Source: Nemertoderma westbladi
Lineage: Eukaryota; Xenacoelomorpha; Nemertodermatida; Nemertodermatidae
Reading direction: 5' to 3'
Assembly: GCA_032718475.1 (NCBI GenBank)
Contig: JAUCBJ010007328.1
Coordinates: forward strand, 1-59,919
Length of the DNA: 59,919 nucleotides
The notes under the pieces are model-generated. The model was not told where the DNA came from. It did not search any database and saw nothing but the letters and a program-made list of their open reading frames with translations. The translations under genes were made by a program, and so were the position numbers. Positions 33,738 through 45,428 of the stretch are shown one piece after another (position 1 is the stretch's first letter; every line of letters starts with the position of its first letter).

Positions 33738-33744
33738 CATAGTT

Positions 33745-34262
33745 ATTACAAGCTTTCTCCCAACAGGGCTTCTACAGGTCATTATAATGAAACTGCGTAT
33801 ACACAGAGAAACTGCACTGCAGTTTCACTGTTAATTAATCTTATATTATATTGTTATTATTATAAATTAATCTATTGTGGCATTAATCTTGTTAATAAAT
33901 TAAACTATATTAATTAAATTAAACCCATCCCGTAATGACCTCAGGAACCTCAATGTGATAAATTAATGGAAACAGCTTCTAGGCAACAAATGGCCAGACC
34001 ACAAGTATCACTTTGTTGCCCGCATGATATTGTTCCGCGAGAATGCCTCTGCCTCTGTAAACTTACCACTAGCTGTCAATCAGGAATACCTCGACGTTTA
34101 TTTTCTCAAAGAATTCAAAGTGTCGCAAATTACCTCAAAGCGATATTTCTCAAAGAATTCAATGTGCCTAAAAGCAGGAAATCACTTTGAGATTCCCAAC
34201 TAAAAGTGTCTACAAGAAGTCAAAGCGGCCGTTGGGAGTAATGTAGTGACTTTTAGACAATT
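33745..34262. other. No supported gene
   Basis: AT-rich part (33830-33930) followed by a CTCAAAGAATTCAA direct duplication (34106-34120 and 34149-34162). The plus frame 33966-34190 has no domain. Confidence 0.4.
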
Positions 34263-34526
34263 TTAGAAAAACTTTGAGAAAATATGCACTTTGAGACGTA
34301 GAACATATAGGCTATGAGACTTCCAATTAAGTAAATTATCAAAAATAAGACCTAAATATGTAACTTCTTTCTTATATTCTAAGATGCAGTCCTTGATTTT
34401 TACACTTGGCAGAGATTCTAAATTACGGGAGTTATTTGAATACATACAGTAAACAATTTTACCGATATTAAGTGAATGAAAGGCGGTTAGAAGCATACCA
34501 CTCAGAGAGAGAGTCAAGGTCGGCAT
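34263..34526 (-). pseudogene. LINE reverse-transcriptase fragment, minus strand
   Basis: An 87-codon frame shows the region just after the RT active site of CR1-like non-LTR elements: a Tyr/Ser-Asn stretch, then VKIKDCILEYKKEVTYLGLI followed by FDNLLNWKSH. That YLG-[IVL]-x-D-x-x-L-x-W-x-x-H pattern is characteristic. Both ends are truncated and no neighbouring domain is seen. Confidence 0.7.
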
Positions 34527-34589
34527 TAACGATTTTATTAGGTTTATGGCAAAGCCATGCGATTTAAATAAGAATACAAACTTACTACA

Positions 34590-36340
34590 AACAGACTACA
34601 GCAGCCAAGAATGCAGTTAAGGCTGCATCCAGGTTCCTGAACAGGCAGCACTCTGTTAATCTACAGGAGCTTATAAACCAACAGGTTGATGCCATCAATG
34701 ATGCTGACGACAGCAGGCAATCATCCAAGGCATGGAAATCGATAAACTTGCTTACTGGGCGGAAAAGCCAACCACCAAGCTTAAGGCAGAATCACCAGCC
34801 GATCGCCTCAATGGTTGGAAGGCCCACTTTGAAAAGCTCCTCAATAATCACAGGGTATTGCCCGATAACTTTATATAAGTAAGAGTCTGAGTCTGCACTC
34901 CCAGATATTCCCATTGTCGATATCTCCTTTGCAGAAGTGAAGGGTGCTGCAAAGAGCATTAAGACCAATCGTGCCAGTGGAGTAGATGGTGTACCCCGAG
35001 GTCTTTAAAATACAGTACCAGAGTGTTTAAAGCTCATCTATCCCATCATAGTAGACATGTAAAGAACAACAAGAGTCCCACAAGAAATGAAAACAAATAA
35101 GTTTTTACCAGTTCCCAAGAAGTGCAACCTAACACACTATGGTTCTTTTTCTCATTAATCTCAGGATAATTAAAGAGTTATCAAAAAAGAAAGACAGGCA
35201 TCTGGCTGTTATCATTGTTGACTTCTTCAAGGCCTTTGATTCAGTCTATCGCTCACTTATGTTCAGCATACTTTCATTATATGGGATTCCTGATGAAATT
35301 ATTGCAGCAATCAGATCAGTATACGATGGTTCGACAACATTTGTGTCTACTGTTGATGGTGACACAGAACCATTTGAAGTGTTATGGGGAGTCCTCCAGG
35401 GAGCCATACTTGCGCCATTCTTATTCATAATTGTGGTTGACAATGTTCTACGCATGTCCTTAGATCATCATAATGATGATGGGGTGATGGTAACTCCACC
35501 TACTGGCTACAGAAGTCAAGGAAATCCATCCATGTACCTAACTGATCTAGACTTTGCTGATGACTTAGGAGTACTATCAGAATCGCTAGAGGGAGCCCAA
35601 CGGCTCCTCAGCTCATTAGAACAGGCTGCTTCTAGTGTTGGTCTTTTTATTAACTCTAAAGAGACCAAAATTTTGACAGTTAACTTTGAAAGTCCTCAGC
35701 AAGTCTCTGACCGGATGCTTGAATGGTATGCTTGAGCACGTGACCGACTTCTGTTACCTGCCTGGGATCTGGAAGTCAGTCAGTTGAGGACCTTCAAATA
35801 CGTAAGGGAAAGGCATGGACAGCCTTGAATAGGCTTTCCAGGATTTGGAAGTCACATAGAATTCATCGGAAAGTTAAGGTCCGATTAAGAGCAGCAGTAG
35901 TTCCAGTCTATGGGAGACCATGCTGGGCTCTAACTGCTGAGGACACCAAATCTCTGGATGGCACATTTACAAGAATGCTACGCCGGGTTCATTGTGTCAA
36001 GTACAATGCACACATCTCCAACCAGACACTATACAACATTGGAGGTGTCTCATTGATACCTCCAAGGTTGACACTAGAACAAAGCCGCAGGACATTGCTT
36101 TTGCCGTGAGGACCAGCCATAGTGCATAATCTTGTGCTTTGGCAATGACCTCATGGAGTGAATAAGCATGGTGGACAGCCCGTGACTTTCTTGAGCATCT
36201 TAAAGGACACTGGCGTTGAAGATGCGGATGATCTAGCAAATGTCATGGGTGATAGGGAGTTGTGGCGGCGCAATTTTGTCTACAAGCCGGCACAGCATTC
36301 GTAAAAATGCAACTGCAATGCAGCATGCCCATCATAGAAA
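34590..36340 (+). pseudogene. 5'-truncated, decayed LINE (non-LTR retrotransposon), plus strand
   Basis: The linker before RT is recognisable in broken frames (SINLLTGRK-like, WKAHFEKLLNN, FAEVKGAAKSIKTNRASGVD). The RT core is open from 35139 to 35735: VIIVDFFKAFDSVYR, LYGIPDEIIAAIRSVYDG, GVLQGAILAPFLFIIVVDN and LTDLDFADDLGVLSES with the catalytic ADD. A shifted frame 35825-36109 gives the post-RT region (WKSHRIHRKVKVRLRAAVVP, YGRPCWAL, RMLRRVHCVKYNAHISNQTL). No endonuclease, so the copy is 5'-truncated. Several frame breaks show it is dead. RTE-like or related clade is my guess. Confidence 0.85.
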
Positions 36341-36861
36341 TAGTAGTACATTACGCTCTTTCAAATGGTATATAGATATATTAACATATCTGGTTCTTTA
36401 ACATTATAAAATTATCAACATTTTTTATCTGGTTCGTTAACATAATAAAATCTAAATGCCTTTAACTTACGTATTGAGTATCTAAACTGAAAAATATATT
36501 TTAAGAGATAAATTATTGGAAATGATCGAGGAAGTCAAAAGTTACGGCGTGTCTAATGTTTTTGTTTGGTTTTGGCCACTTTTAGTGATTTTGACCCAAA
36601 TATATATTGAATAAACTAAATAACTTCGTCGTGACTTTCAAAATTTTTGTTTGTACCCGAGGGCACTCCATGGCTATAAGATCTGCGGCCCGCCGAAATT
36701 AAAATGTAATTGCAACCTATAACAGTTTAGATGATGTTTAAATAAATTATTATTTTAAATTATCTGTTGTTTTCCCAATGCCGCCGTATATTGCATTCGT
36801 GGGGATGAAAAGTAAAATATAAGAATTACGATTTGATTTTTCTACACACAAAAAAGAGGAT
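36341..36861. other. No gene seen
   Basis: AT-rich sequence between the LINE remnant and the 3' end of MGAT2. Confidence 0.5.
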
Positions 36862-36867
36862 TTTATT
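36862..36867 (-). terminator. Candidate poly(A) signal for MGAT2
   Basis: AATAAA on the minus strand 64 nt past the MGAT2 stop codon. Confidence 0.5.
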
Positions 36868-36930
36868 GAAGAAAATAAATTAGCTTGAAATTTACTGCAA
36901 TAAATTATTATTTACGTTAATAACGATTAG

Positions 36931-38310
36931 CTACAAAGTAAAATTCAAATAGCCCAAACACAAAGAGTGATCTCTTGTATCCCCCCATCCTCCGTTGGGC
37001 TGATGTGAAGAGAACGACAACCCGGGTTCCACGGGACTAAATAAAAGTCTAGAAGGAAATAAACTGGCTTTATATTTCTCAAAGAGGGCTAGCAACTCTG
37101 CGACCCTGTCTCTTGGTTTACAGCCGGTACCGCCTTTATGGTGCATCCCGCAGTCCCCTATATGAGCCACCCGGGAGGCCTGAATCACCACCGCCATGAA
37201 GGGGCGTCCAGGCCCAGCCAAAGAGCAATCGCGACTCATAGCAGCGAGGGTCCAATCCCAGTTGTAATCATCGTAAGTACAGAATTTATGGAAACACCGA
37301 GTTTTTGAGATCGAACGCCATGAGGCTCGACTCAGCATCATACCCATGTTGTGCTGGGTGCTAGACCATATTAGTACGCGTGCAGTGGAAGAGAGTTGGG
37401 AGGAAAAACCGGAAGAGGTGGAATAATCTCCCAACGAAAGGAAATCGCAGGAGGGGCACTCACGATTCCGTAACTCTTCCAGTTTAATCGCGATCGGGAT
37501 AAAATCCGGAAACATATAATGGTCCTCTTCGACTAATAACACCGGCCCAACGAACTCCTTTGTCGGTTCTAACGTCTCGAATACCCGAGATAACTTCCAC
37601 ATCCAGTGGTGTTTGACTGCTGTGTATGCGGCCTCCCTGTAGTGTCCGTAGGTGTCTGGGTGTTCCGCGTTTAGGCAGCCCAAGCGCTGGGCTTCCCGTC
37701 TGCTCGCGTCCCGCGGACAGTCTTTGGGGTCCGAGTCGGGAAACTCCCCCGGGAAGAGTTGCCGGGAAAACGGGTAGAATATTTGGAGCACGCGGCAGAA
37801 ATTAACGTTGGACACGAGTCGGAATATTTCACGGGAGTAAAAATCGTGACTAACGATTAATAAAACATCTTGTACATGTTGGGAAAGTCTCAAACTTTTC
37901 AGGAATAATTCCAGATACTCGTATCTGTCGTGGACTTGTACGACTACGACTAAACTTAATGGTCGATCTCTAAATAAATCCTGATTTAATATCCTTTGCT
38001 CGCTATTCATAGAGGAGACAATCACACGAAGCTTATGAGTGGTGTCATCCAATGTTTCATGACTTTGTTTTGCGGATTTCGTGTTTGTAGAAACATTAGT
38101 TTGTTTATGAGCATTAGGATTATGGTGTTCACCAGAAGTAAGTCGTTCCGCGTTTAACATAGGGTCTTTGAATATCGAACTCGAATTGAAACTGTATACT
38201 AATAGCACAATGGCTAGTATAATTCCTACCACACACAGCCGCCGAATTAGTTTATTTGATTTCCAACGGGGCATTGTTGTAGTCGGCGTGTCTTTCTTGA
38301 TAACGGGCAT
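36931..38310 (-). CDS. MGAT2: Alpha-1,6-mannosyl-glycoprotein 2-beta-N-acetylglucosaminyltransferase (GlcNAc-T II)
   Basis: 459 residues in one exon, as in vertebrate MGAT2 (447). ATG at 38308-38310. Type II Golgi membrane protein: short basic N-terminus (PRWKSNKLIRR), signal anchor at about residues 25-41 (LCVVGIILAIVLLVYSF), a polar stem to about 115, then the GT16 catalytic domain. Family markers: VVVVQVHDRYEYLELFLKSL (121-140), SHDFYSREI, NVNFCRVLQIFYPFS, DSDPKDCPRD, LGCLNAEHPDTYGHYREA, the metal-binding EEDHY (261-265), CTYDDYNWDW, HIGDCGMHHKG and GGWGDTRDH near the C-terminus. It transfers GlcNAc from UDP-GlcNAc to the alpha-1,6 arm mannose, committing N-glycans to complex type. It lies 210 bp downstream of ATG12 on the same strand. 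Confidence 0.95.
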   Translation of the reverse strand: MPVIKKDTPTTTMPRWKSNKLIRRLCVVGIILAIVLLVYSFNSSSIFKDPMLNAERLTSGEHHNPNAHKQTNVSTNTKSAKQSHETLDDTTHKLRVIVSSMNSEQRILNQDLFRDRPLSLVVVVQVHDRYEYLELFLKSLRLSQHVQDVLLIVSHDFYSREIFRLVSNVNFCRVLQIFYPFSRQLFPGEFPDSDPKDCPRDASRREAQRLGCLNAEHPDTYGHYREAAYTAVKHHWMWKLSRVFETLEPTKEFVGPVLLVEEDHYMFPDFIPIAIKLEELRNRECPSCDFLSLGDYSTSSGFSSQLSSTARVLIWSSTQHNMGMMLSRASWRSISKTRCFHKFCTYDDYNWDWTLAAMSRDCSLAGPGRPFMAVVIQASRVAHIGDCGMHHKGGTGCKPRDRVAELLALFEKYKASLFPSRLLFSPVEPGLSFSSHQPNGGWGDTRDHSLCLGYLNFTL

Positions 38311-38520
38311 TTAGCAGCAGGTCGTTAAATAAGAAAAAATATAAATAATATATATCTTTATTAATAAGTTCAGAAGTTCAAGAGAATTATGATAATTCTT
38401 ACGTTATATTATTGCTGAGTACAGTATTAAAAGTTTCTACGCCGTCCCGGTCCCGGACGTATAATTACAGAATTAGTTATTACCGGTCAGTCGGAAGGCC
38501 CACCTTCCCGGTATTGCTGT
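38311..38520 (-). promoter_or_regulatory. 210-bp ATG12-MGAT2 intergenic interval
   Basis: Must hold both the ATG12 3' end and the MGAT2 5' end. An AATAAA lies at 38357-38362 on the minus strand, about 160 nt past the ATG12 stop and about 46 nt before the MGAT2 ATG. The last 40 nt before the MGAT2 ATG are T-rich (TATTTTTTCTTATTTAACG) but contain no AG, so no splice acceptor is visible there. Confidence 0.5.
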
Positions 38521-38865
38521 TTAACCCCAGGCTTGCGAACGAGAATAATGTAATACAAGTTTACCGTCACTACCGAAGCACTCGTACAAATTGTCCATAA
38601 TTTGATCAGGGGCGGGAGCGAAAGATTGATTAGCGTACAAGAAAATTGACTCGCTAGGAGGAACCTTTAGATATTTGCGTATAAATTCTATTACCCAACC
38701 GACTTTCTTAGATTTTTCCACAGCCCATTTCTTTTTCTTCATAATCGGTGCGTCTCCAGCTGGTTTCAGTAAGACATCGATCTTTGTGCTCGATAACGGC
38801 ACCGGTACCGGTAGGCCTACAGCAGCAGAATCACTTTCTAACGGTGGTACAGGAGACTCAGCCAT
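38521..38865 (-). CDS. ATG12: Autophagy ubiquitin-like protein ATG12
   Basis: 114 residues, ATG at 38863-38865, stop TAA at 38521-38523, no introns (vertebrate ATG12 is interrupted by several). A short Pro/Ser-rich N-terminus precedes the ubiquitin-like fold from about residue 28: KIDVLLKPAGDAPIMKKKKW, VGWVIEFIRKYLKV, FLYANQSFAPAPDQ, NLYECFGSDGKLVLHYSRSQ. It ends in the invariant AWG, whose terminal Gly is activated by ATG7 and joined to ATG5 through ATG10. The ATG12-ATG5-ATG16L1 complex then acts as E3 for LC3/ATG8 lipidation. All key residues are present. It is upstream of MGAT2 on the same strand. Confidence 0.95.
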   Translation of the reverse strand: MAESPVPPLESDSAAVGLPVPVPLSSTKIDVLLKPAGDAPIMKKKKWAVEKSKKVGWVIEFIRKYLKVPPSESIFLYANQSFAPAPDQIMDNLYECFGSDGKLVLHYSRSQAWG

Positions 38866-39054
38866 AGTTCAGTAGTTTAGTAGTTTAAACACAGACAACT
38901 TTAATCTGGTAATCATAGTCATTACTATTCCATTATATGTCAGTATGGCCTACAGATCAGCATATACAGATATAGGCTGGCTTTCGACGCAAACAAAATT
39001 CATCCCTCTCCACGGGAAAATCGACGCAAATAACAGCTGATTACGTACCATACT
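38866..39054. other. ATG12 upstream region, no gene
   Basis: Should contain the ATG12 promoter; no individual element can be supported. Confidence 0.45.
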
Positions 39055-39530
39055 GCCATACCAGTACTCACAAAAATAAACAGATGAAACTGTAACCTGT
39101 TCTATTGACTTTAGTTTAGGCTGCCCGGTTTACTGGTTTAGGCCTAGTGCTGAAGTGCTTTTGTTAGAATAACTGAATAACGTGCCACTGTGTACAGCTT
39201 CAGCCTGTCAGCTGTTCAGCTGGTGCTGGATACAGGTGTACATACATCAGTACATATATTAATTACAGTAATTAACTTGCTTTTACTCTTGTCACTTGTG
39301 TATTTTATAATAATTTCTTCATATTTTATATTATTTACGGCATGTACAATCTGACAATGTGTGGGAATTGTTCTTTAAACTTAAACTGTTTACAGCTGTC
39401 TGTAGGTAACCCAGTAACCTGCTCCTTTCCATAAATTGAGAATTTAACATTGACTGATTGAGGTCAAATATTAATTCACCGAGATGGGATTTGCTTCCAG
39501 TTTCCTCCCTGTCAGGTCAGCATGTCTCCA
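39055..39530 (+). repeat. Interspersed repeat, relative of 24.82-25.18 kb
   Basis: Shares, in order, CTCACAAAAATAAA...CTGTAACCTGTTCTATTGAC, GTTAGAATAAC, GTAACCTGCTCCTTTCC, AATTTAACATT, ATATTAATTCACCGAGATGG and CAGTTTCCTCCCTGTC with 24823-25160. The middle is longer here (about 39170-39405, unique). No open frame. Confidence 0.7.
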
Positions 39531-40340
39531 GATCAGAATCAGATATGGTGGTAGGCTCAAGGCCTACTAAAATAGTACTTAAGTAGGCCTTGGGTAGGCT
39601 ACACTCAAGGCCTACTCTACTACTGTACTAAAAATACTAGGCCTACTCTTTTAGCAGTTTAGCTGTTTAGTACAGTCAGGTCAGACAGTAGTAGGCCTTG
39701 GCTACACTACTGACTTAGTTCAGTACCAGAGTACCTGGCAGCCTGGAGTACTGTGTACTGGCAGACTGGAGTAGGCAGGTGCAGGTGCAGACAGAGGTAG
39801 GGCTGTGGCCTTGGCAGCTTGGGTATAACTGTTATACACACATACGGCAACATGGGACTGCGGGAAGGCCTATAGGTTCGGTATTACAGTATTTTACTCA
39901 GCCAAGACTGCAAAACGTGGCTGATTCCGCATATATCTTTCAGCAAATAAATCATGTAATATCTACTTCGGCCTGCGGCGGCGGCCTCAGTAGTTATACG
40001 ATTTATTTGCTTCATGTTTTATAACCGTATATCACCTTCTGGGACAGGCGATAATCTCTGTGTATCATATAGCAAAGCATACATGCGGTATTTTTATTCG
40101 ATAATTGTTTTAACTGAACTTCGCAGTTAATTACCCGTAGAAAATTAATTTTAGCCGTTCGATTTTGAGCTGATCGCACCGTACATGTACTGTACCTGTC
40201 TGCCTGTGTACCAGAGTACTACAGGCGCGTTGAAAAAAATCCTGATGCGCAGCGTATCCCTCCGTCTAGCTTGTTGAAGGCAATTAGTCTGTTATTGAAG
40301 CTCCTGTGAAGATGGGTCTAATGGAGGCTGAGATCTCTCC
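39531..40340. other. No supported gene
   Basis: Dense in AGGCCTACT and CAGTACT-like motifs (39550-39780). The plus frame 39779-40024 has no domain. Confidence 0.4.
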
Positions 40341-40344
40341 AGGA

Positions 40345-40505
40345 GGGGCCGGTTGCATATAACAACCTTAACTTTAAGTGGCTACTTGAATTTAAGTTAA
40401 GGTTAGCTCAAATTTAAGTGGGTTGCATACAACTTTATTGCAAACTTTAATTCCGACTTAAAATCAAAATTTTAAGGCAGCCTCCTACATACCTTAACTA
40501 CACTG
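40345..40505. mobile_element. Possible MITE fragment with TTAACTTTAAGTGG-type sequence
   Basis: GGTTGCATATAACAACCTTAA and a second GGTTGCATACAACTTTATTG, with inner AACTTTAAGTGGC / GAATTTAAGTTAAGG partial inversions. This suggests a short non-autonomous DNA element, but the ends are not clear. Confidence 0.35.
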
Positions 40506-40877
40506 AAACTTAACTTTTATCTCATGCTTTCATTATTATTAAAGGCTTTTGAGCAGGAAAGTGATAGGCCTACCAATTTAATTTCTTTAGAATTCGTTGA
40601 AGGTCATAAGAGATTGGCAAGCTAAAGATTTCCCCATGCCTACAGTGCTACAGTTAGTACTGTATGCCTACTTATCCCTATACAGATACAGTCTTCAGAT
40701 ATATTTTATTGCTTGTGTTCTCAGGTAAAAGACAGATAACAATTTTATTACCACTTTAGAAGGATTATATCATAAATAGTTTATTCCACAAAATATTGGG
40801 CTGATTATTTTTTGATGGGCTTTCTCTGTAATGATCTGTGTTCTTAGTATTGCCTACATTTTTTCACTGAGGCATTA
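40506..40877. other. No gene seen
   Basis: Unremarkable AT-rich sequence up to the start of the tandem duplication. Confidence 0.45.
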
Positions 40878-43800
40878 ACAAGGGGTGCGGGTGCTAGGGG
40901 AGGGAGGGTGGTAGACAGAGAGGAGGGTGGGGGGGGGGGGGGGTGGTCGGTATAAAAACGGAGGAATAGAAAAGCCAGCAGCAATAGAGGAAAATCAGAT
41001 TCTCCCACCTCTCTTGATACTCCCCAAATACTTACACGAATATCACAGTACTGTATTAGTACATAGAACCACACTCATGTCTGCCAGTCCATGTTACTGT
41101 ATTTGTCTTAGTAGTAGTCTCAAATTTCCCGCCTTGTAACGTCAGTTTGCGGTGGCTTAATTAACTCTTAATAATTTCATCATTAAGATTATTTGTTTTA
41201 TAATAATTAATATCTTATTTTTATTGTTAAAAAAAACAAATAAGCAATAATCATATATATTATTACATTATCAGTACTTTAATAGGAACACAGGGTATAT
41301 CCATTATCGATTCTGTACACCAAATATGTATCCTAAACATCATAAAGCTAATACAGTAGGTTATTAACATTATTAATATTATTACTGTTCGGAAATTCCG
41401 CAATAATTAATTTTACCCATAACAACTATTAATGTACTGTACCAACCAACATACAGCACCACAGGTTTGCTGGCTAGGATTACTTATTGGAGATTAGCCC
41501 CAATGTCCCTCTCGTCAACCCAAGGTGTTGACGGGACATTGGGGATCTTGTTTAGTACCAAATATATTTCAAATTTTATTTAAAACCAACAAAAAAATAT
41601 ATCAAAGAATGAAAACTAAATTTTACTGTTTAACAGAATACTTGGTTAATATTACTGTAAGTATTTGCATTAAAATAAAAAAATTATTTGCATAATTATC
41701 ACAAAAGCAACTTTACATTCTTTGCTTTTGTAAATACGCTAAAAAAATATATCAGTATTTGTATAAAATGCAAAATAATAAATTAAATAAATTTTAATTA
41801 TGAAATATAACAATATATTTATGGTATATAGCTATAGCTGTTTATACTATTAATATATTTACATAATATAATTAATATTATTATTATTTAGTATAATATA
41901 TTAAAGATTCAATACTAAATTGTGAATTTAACTTGTTCAATTAATAAAATAATTTCTGCACATGGCAGTATAGGACCACAAACTTGATAAATGGGCATAC
42001 ATTTAAACCAATACGACGTCACAAATGTTAACACAGTAACTGTATATCGGCACAGGTTATCTAAAGTCAATCGATAGACAATAACAAAATTAACAAGCAT
42101 TAAATAACGCGGTGGTTTGGTATCCCTACCCCGATGCGGTTTGGATGAAACGAAGACATGAAAGTTAAAAACTCAACGAACCAAAGCGTGTCTGGTCGAC
42201 TGATAGACACCGAACCACTCGCGAATTTAAACTGGGGATCCCAACTCGCTCCAGAACGCAACCCATAATAACTCATCGCTTGCTGTTGCACTGAATTGCT
42301 CTACCGCAGTTGACCCACGGAAGTTTTGCACTTTGTATTTCAGTATTTCGTGCCGCTGATTCTAGAGCCTAAGATTTCATCCGGTAAACGTTGCAAGTAC
42401 CATAAACCACGCGCTGTAATCGTACCGATACCACAAAGTCTCTTTAGTTTCACCTGCATGTTTGCTTTTAGCGAAGTCCTGCTTACGAGGCCAAGGGCCG
42501 GAAGTCGCGATGATAAAGTTCCGGTACGAGCCTCTCTCGTACCTTCGCCGTCCAGAAATATGTGAGAACATTATCGCAAACGTACTGGCACCCAGTCAGC
42601 CAGTGCCAATTTGTGTCGTCAACGTTTAAGACTCAGCAGTCATCTCTACGCAGAAGGAGATGAATCGTTAGGATAAGCTGCAAGTGATCCTCACCTCATA
42701 GGGATCCTCGGATATAAGGATTAGGGTACAACTTCCGAACTCGAAGTTTAGAACTGCAGTATAATGCAGGCAGATTGTATAAAATAAGCAGTAGGTAGGT
42801 AGGTGGAACTTAGAACAGAGGGAAGTCGGACTCCTGAGTTTACTAAAATCCTACATCCTAAGGTTATTAGCCGCTTGCGTGACTGCCGGTTTTGTCCTAG
42901 TTCGCTCGACCTAGTAGTAGTACGGTCACTGTGGAATTGTTACTGAAAGAACAGTTGATATGAGTAAACAGAAATGCTAGGCTGCTAGGCAAAGGGGCCT
43001 AGTTCAATCACAGTACTGCAGTATTACTGTATTAGACTCACTAAAAATTAAAAAATATTCAATGAAATACTGAAATAGGCCTAATTATACAACAACCATC
43101 AGACCGCACTGCCGTACAGTCGTACCGAACCTGATATCCTGCAGACAAGCCTAGAATACAGGTACAAGGTATAGGCCTAGTATGTAGGTACGGCAGTAAG
43201 GCCTGTGGACGTATGGGCGGCGGTCTGGCGGTAGCCTACTGCAGCAGGCGTTCCAGTTGTACCGCAGACAGGTAATACAGTAATAGGAAATCAAACACTA
43301 ACTGCTGAACTGCTAGGCCTAGCAGAAGAACAGCGCCAGTACACATAAGGCAGAAGGCTGCAAAGTCAATGCTAGCAGCAGCATTCAAAGAATGATACCA
43401 CACAGCCAGCTGTGAGTTCATTATCCTTGCCTCACACTAAGAGTGTTGCTGCTGCTAGGATACAAATTATCTGTTATTGGCTAGAGCTGTACCATTGGTT
43501 GGCTTTCATGTTATGATATTCAAATGGATTGATGGAGGGAATTTCAAAATAGTCAAATAATACAACAATAATGAAATTTTTAATATGATGTGCAATTATA
43601 AAAATCGCTGTAACTCTGGTGCAACACGACCGTATTCGATGAAATTTTCATTGTTACGTACGGTAATTAATGCGTTTACAATTGCTATACTCAATATATT
43701 TATAATCGGTATGATTTTTAAACTATAAGAGTTTAAGAGCCGGGAATTGCCAAATTGTGGCCACATAAGCCAGATTTGACCACAAAATTGACCAGGTTCG

Positions 43801-45428
43801 TGCAACTCTTTAAAATTTTGGAATATGTCAATTTCGTTCTACTATCATGTTCTATAAATGACCAAAGTTAAAAAAAATATAATTCCTAGGAAGTTGTTTT
43901 ATTTTTGATAAATATGTAATTTTATGGTGAAAATTGGTTAATTTTGTTAAAAATGAGTGAAAATTTGACGGTTTGGAGTAAAATTGGGTGGGTTGGGCCA
44001 ACTCATATAAATTGTTGCCAGTGTCATTTTTCTTATCCTAAAACGTTCTTTAATTGAGCACAGTTTTAGAAAATATAATTCCTAGGAAGTTCTTAAACTA
44101 AAGCTCAGACTTTCAAAAAGACGGTCATTTAACGGACTTTTTTTATTTGTCTGTCATACCTATACACTATGTCGAAATCGAAAATAGCGTGCATATTCGG
44201 ATTCAGCACACCAAAATGTATCTATATAGTATATTTTGAGGTAATCTGAGGCTAAATTTAAAAAAAATTAAAAAGTGAAAAAAATTTTGGCAAAAATTTG
44301 CCAAACTTCGAAAAATACTTAACTTGTTCGGATTTTCATGAAATTTGATACAGATGTGCCCAAAGCAATTCTAAGAAACTAATTTGAAGGATTTATGGAA
44401 AAATGCAAGTTAAGCCGATATATGACATTTTGAGTGCCTAGTTTTGGGCTAAATTTCCAGAAAATACAGATTTCCTAAGTTTGGCCCTTATTTACTACAA
44501 GAAGCAAAAACTTTTTGCATTAACATTAAATGGATAAAATGTAGAGCTATCTTATCCATCTGTGATGTTAAAGTTTCAGAAAAATATAAGCAGACAATTC
44601 GGAGAAAACCACTTTCTACCATAACCTATTTTGTCAACTTCCAAAATTACAATTTTTCGGCCCCAATTTCCGGCCCTTAATATTCAAGCAACGCACAATA
44701 TCAATAACAGTAATGGAACTCCCATCTTCCCTCTATATAACGCAAGTGGAACGGTTTCGTTCTAATTAAAAGATACAGAGTTATAATGATTTAAAAATTG
44801 TCAAAAATATCCAAATTTGGCCCAAAATTGGCCAAAAGTTGAATTATTGGAATACTGTTTAATATTTTTGGCCAATATTTTGACCCGATGAACAACTGTA
44901 TTGGATATGTATTCGGTATGAGTTTCAATCGAAATGGCCAAGCTGCTTTGGTGATAGTGAGAAAACAATGTAAAAATTTACCATTGGGATAATTTTTGGG
45001 TAAAATTAAAATGTGGCCAAAATGGCCAAATTTGGCTAAACGAAATTTTTTAATGAAACTTGCAAATTTATCCGCGCACAAAGTCTCCGGAGAACATTTG
45101 AAGATTTCAGTCGCCTTCACTCCCGAATTTCACCATTTAGTGCTAGAAGTTTCCAAATTGGGGCGAAAATCCACTTTTGGTGGCCAATTTGGAAATGTTG
45201 GGCAACTAAATTGAAAAAACAAAAGCGTACAAAATTCTTAGAATAACAAAAACTACAAACGTGGCAAATTTCAGAGAATATAATTCCTAGGAAGTTGTAA
45301 AACGCCCCGAGTAAGCTCCACTTTCTATATACTAATGTTGGAACGCCTACGCCCGGTGTGGGAGAATCCTCACGAAGGATCCTCCCACGTTGTGTTGTTT
45401 TTAGGTTTACATAAGAACCGCATATCCG
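40878..45428 (+). repeat. First unit of a 4.6-4.8 kb tandem duplication
   Basis: Starts ACAAGGGGTGCGGGTGCTAG and ends GAACCGCATATCCG. The whole unit recurs directly at 45429-50187 with a low percentage of substitutions and several indels. It contains a poly-G run, a 41498-41544 hairpin, a coding-like degenerate stretch (about 42380-42600, minus) and three copies of a 20-bp motif. Relative to unit two it lacks about 105 bp after GCTTACG (about 42487), matching 47300-47404. No intact gene recognised. Confidence 0.92.

Larger units (their letters stand above)
31620..33744 (-). mobile_element. Right copy of the 2.2-kb palindrome-ended element (inverted), empty Copia site
   Basis: Reverse complement of the left copy, 2125 bp, from AGTTGTTACACATTTATTAG to GGGGAATAAGCATAGTT. 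The Copia site is unoccupied: ACTAGTTTTGTAC at about 31853-31864 joins the two sides of the left-copy insertion with one AAAAC. Differences from the left copy are small indels and scattered substitutions. No transposase. Confidence 0.85.
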
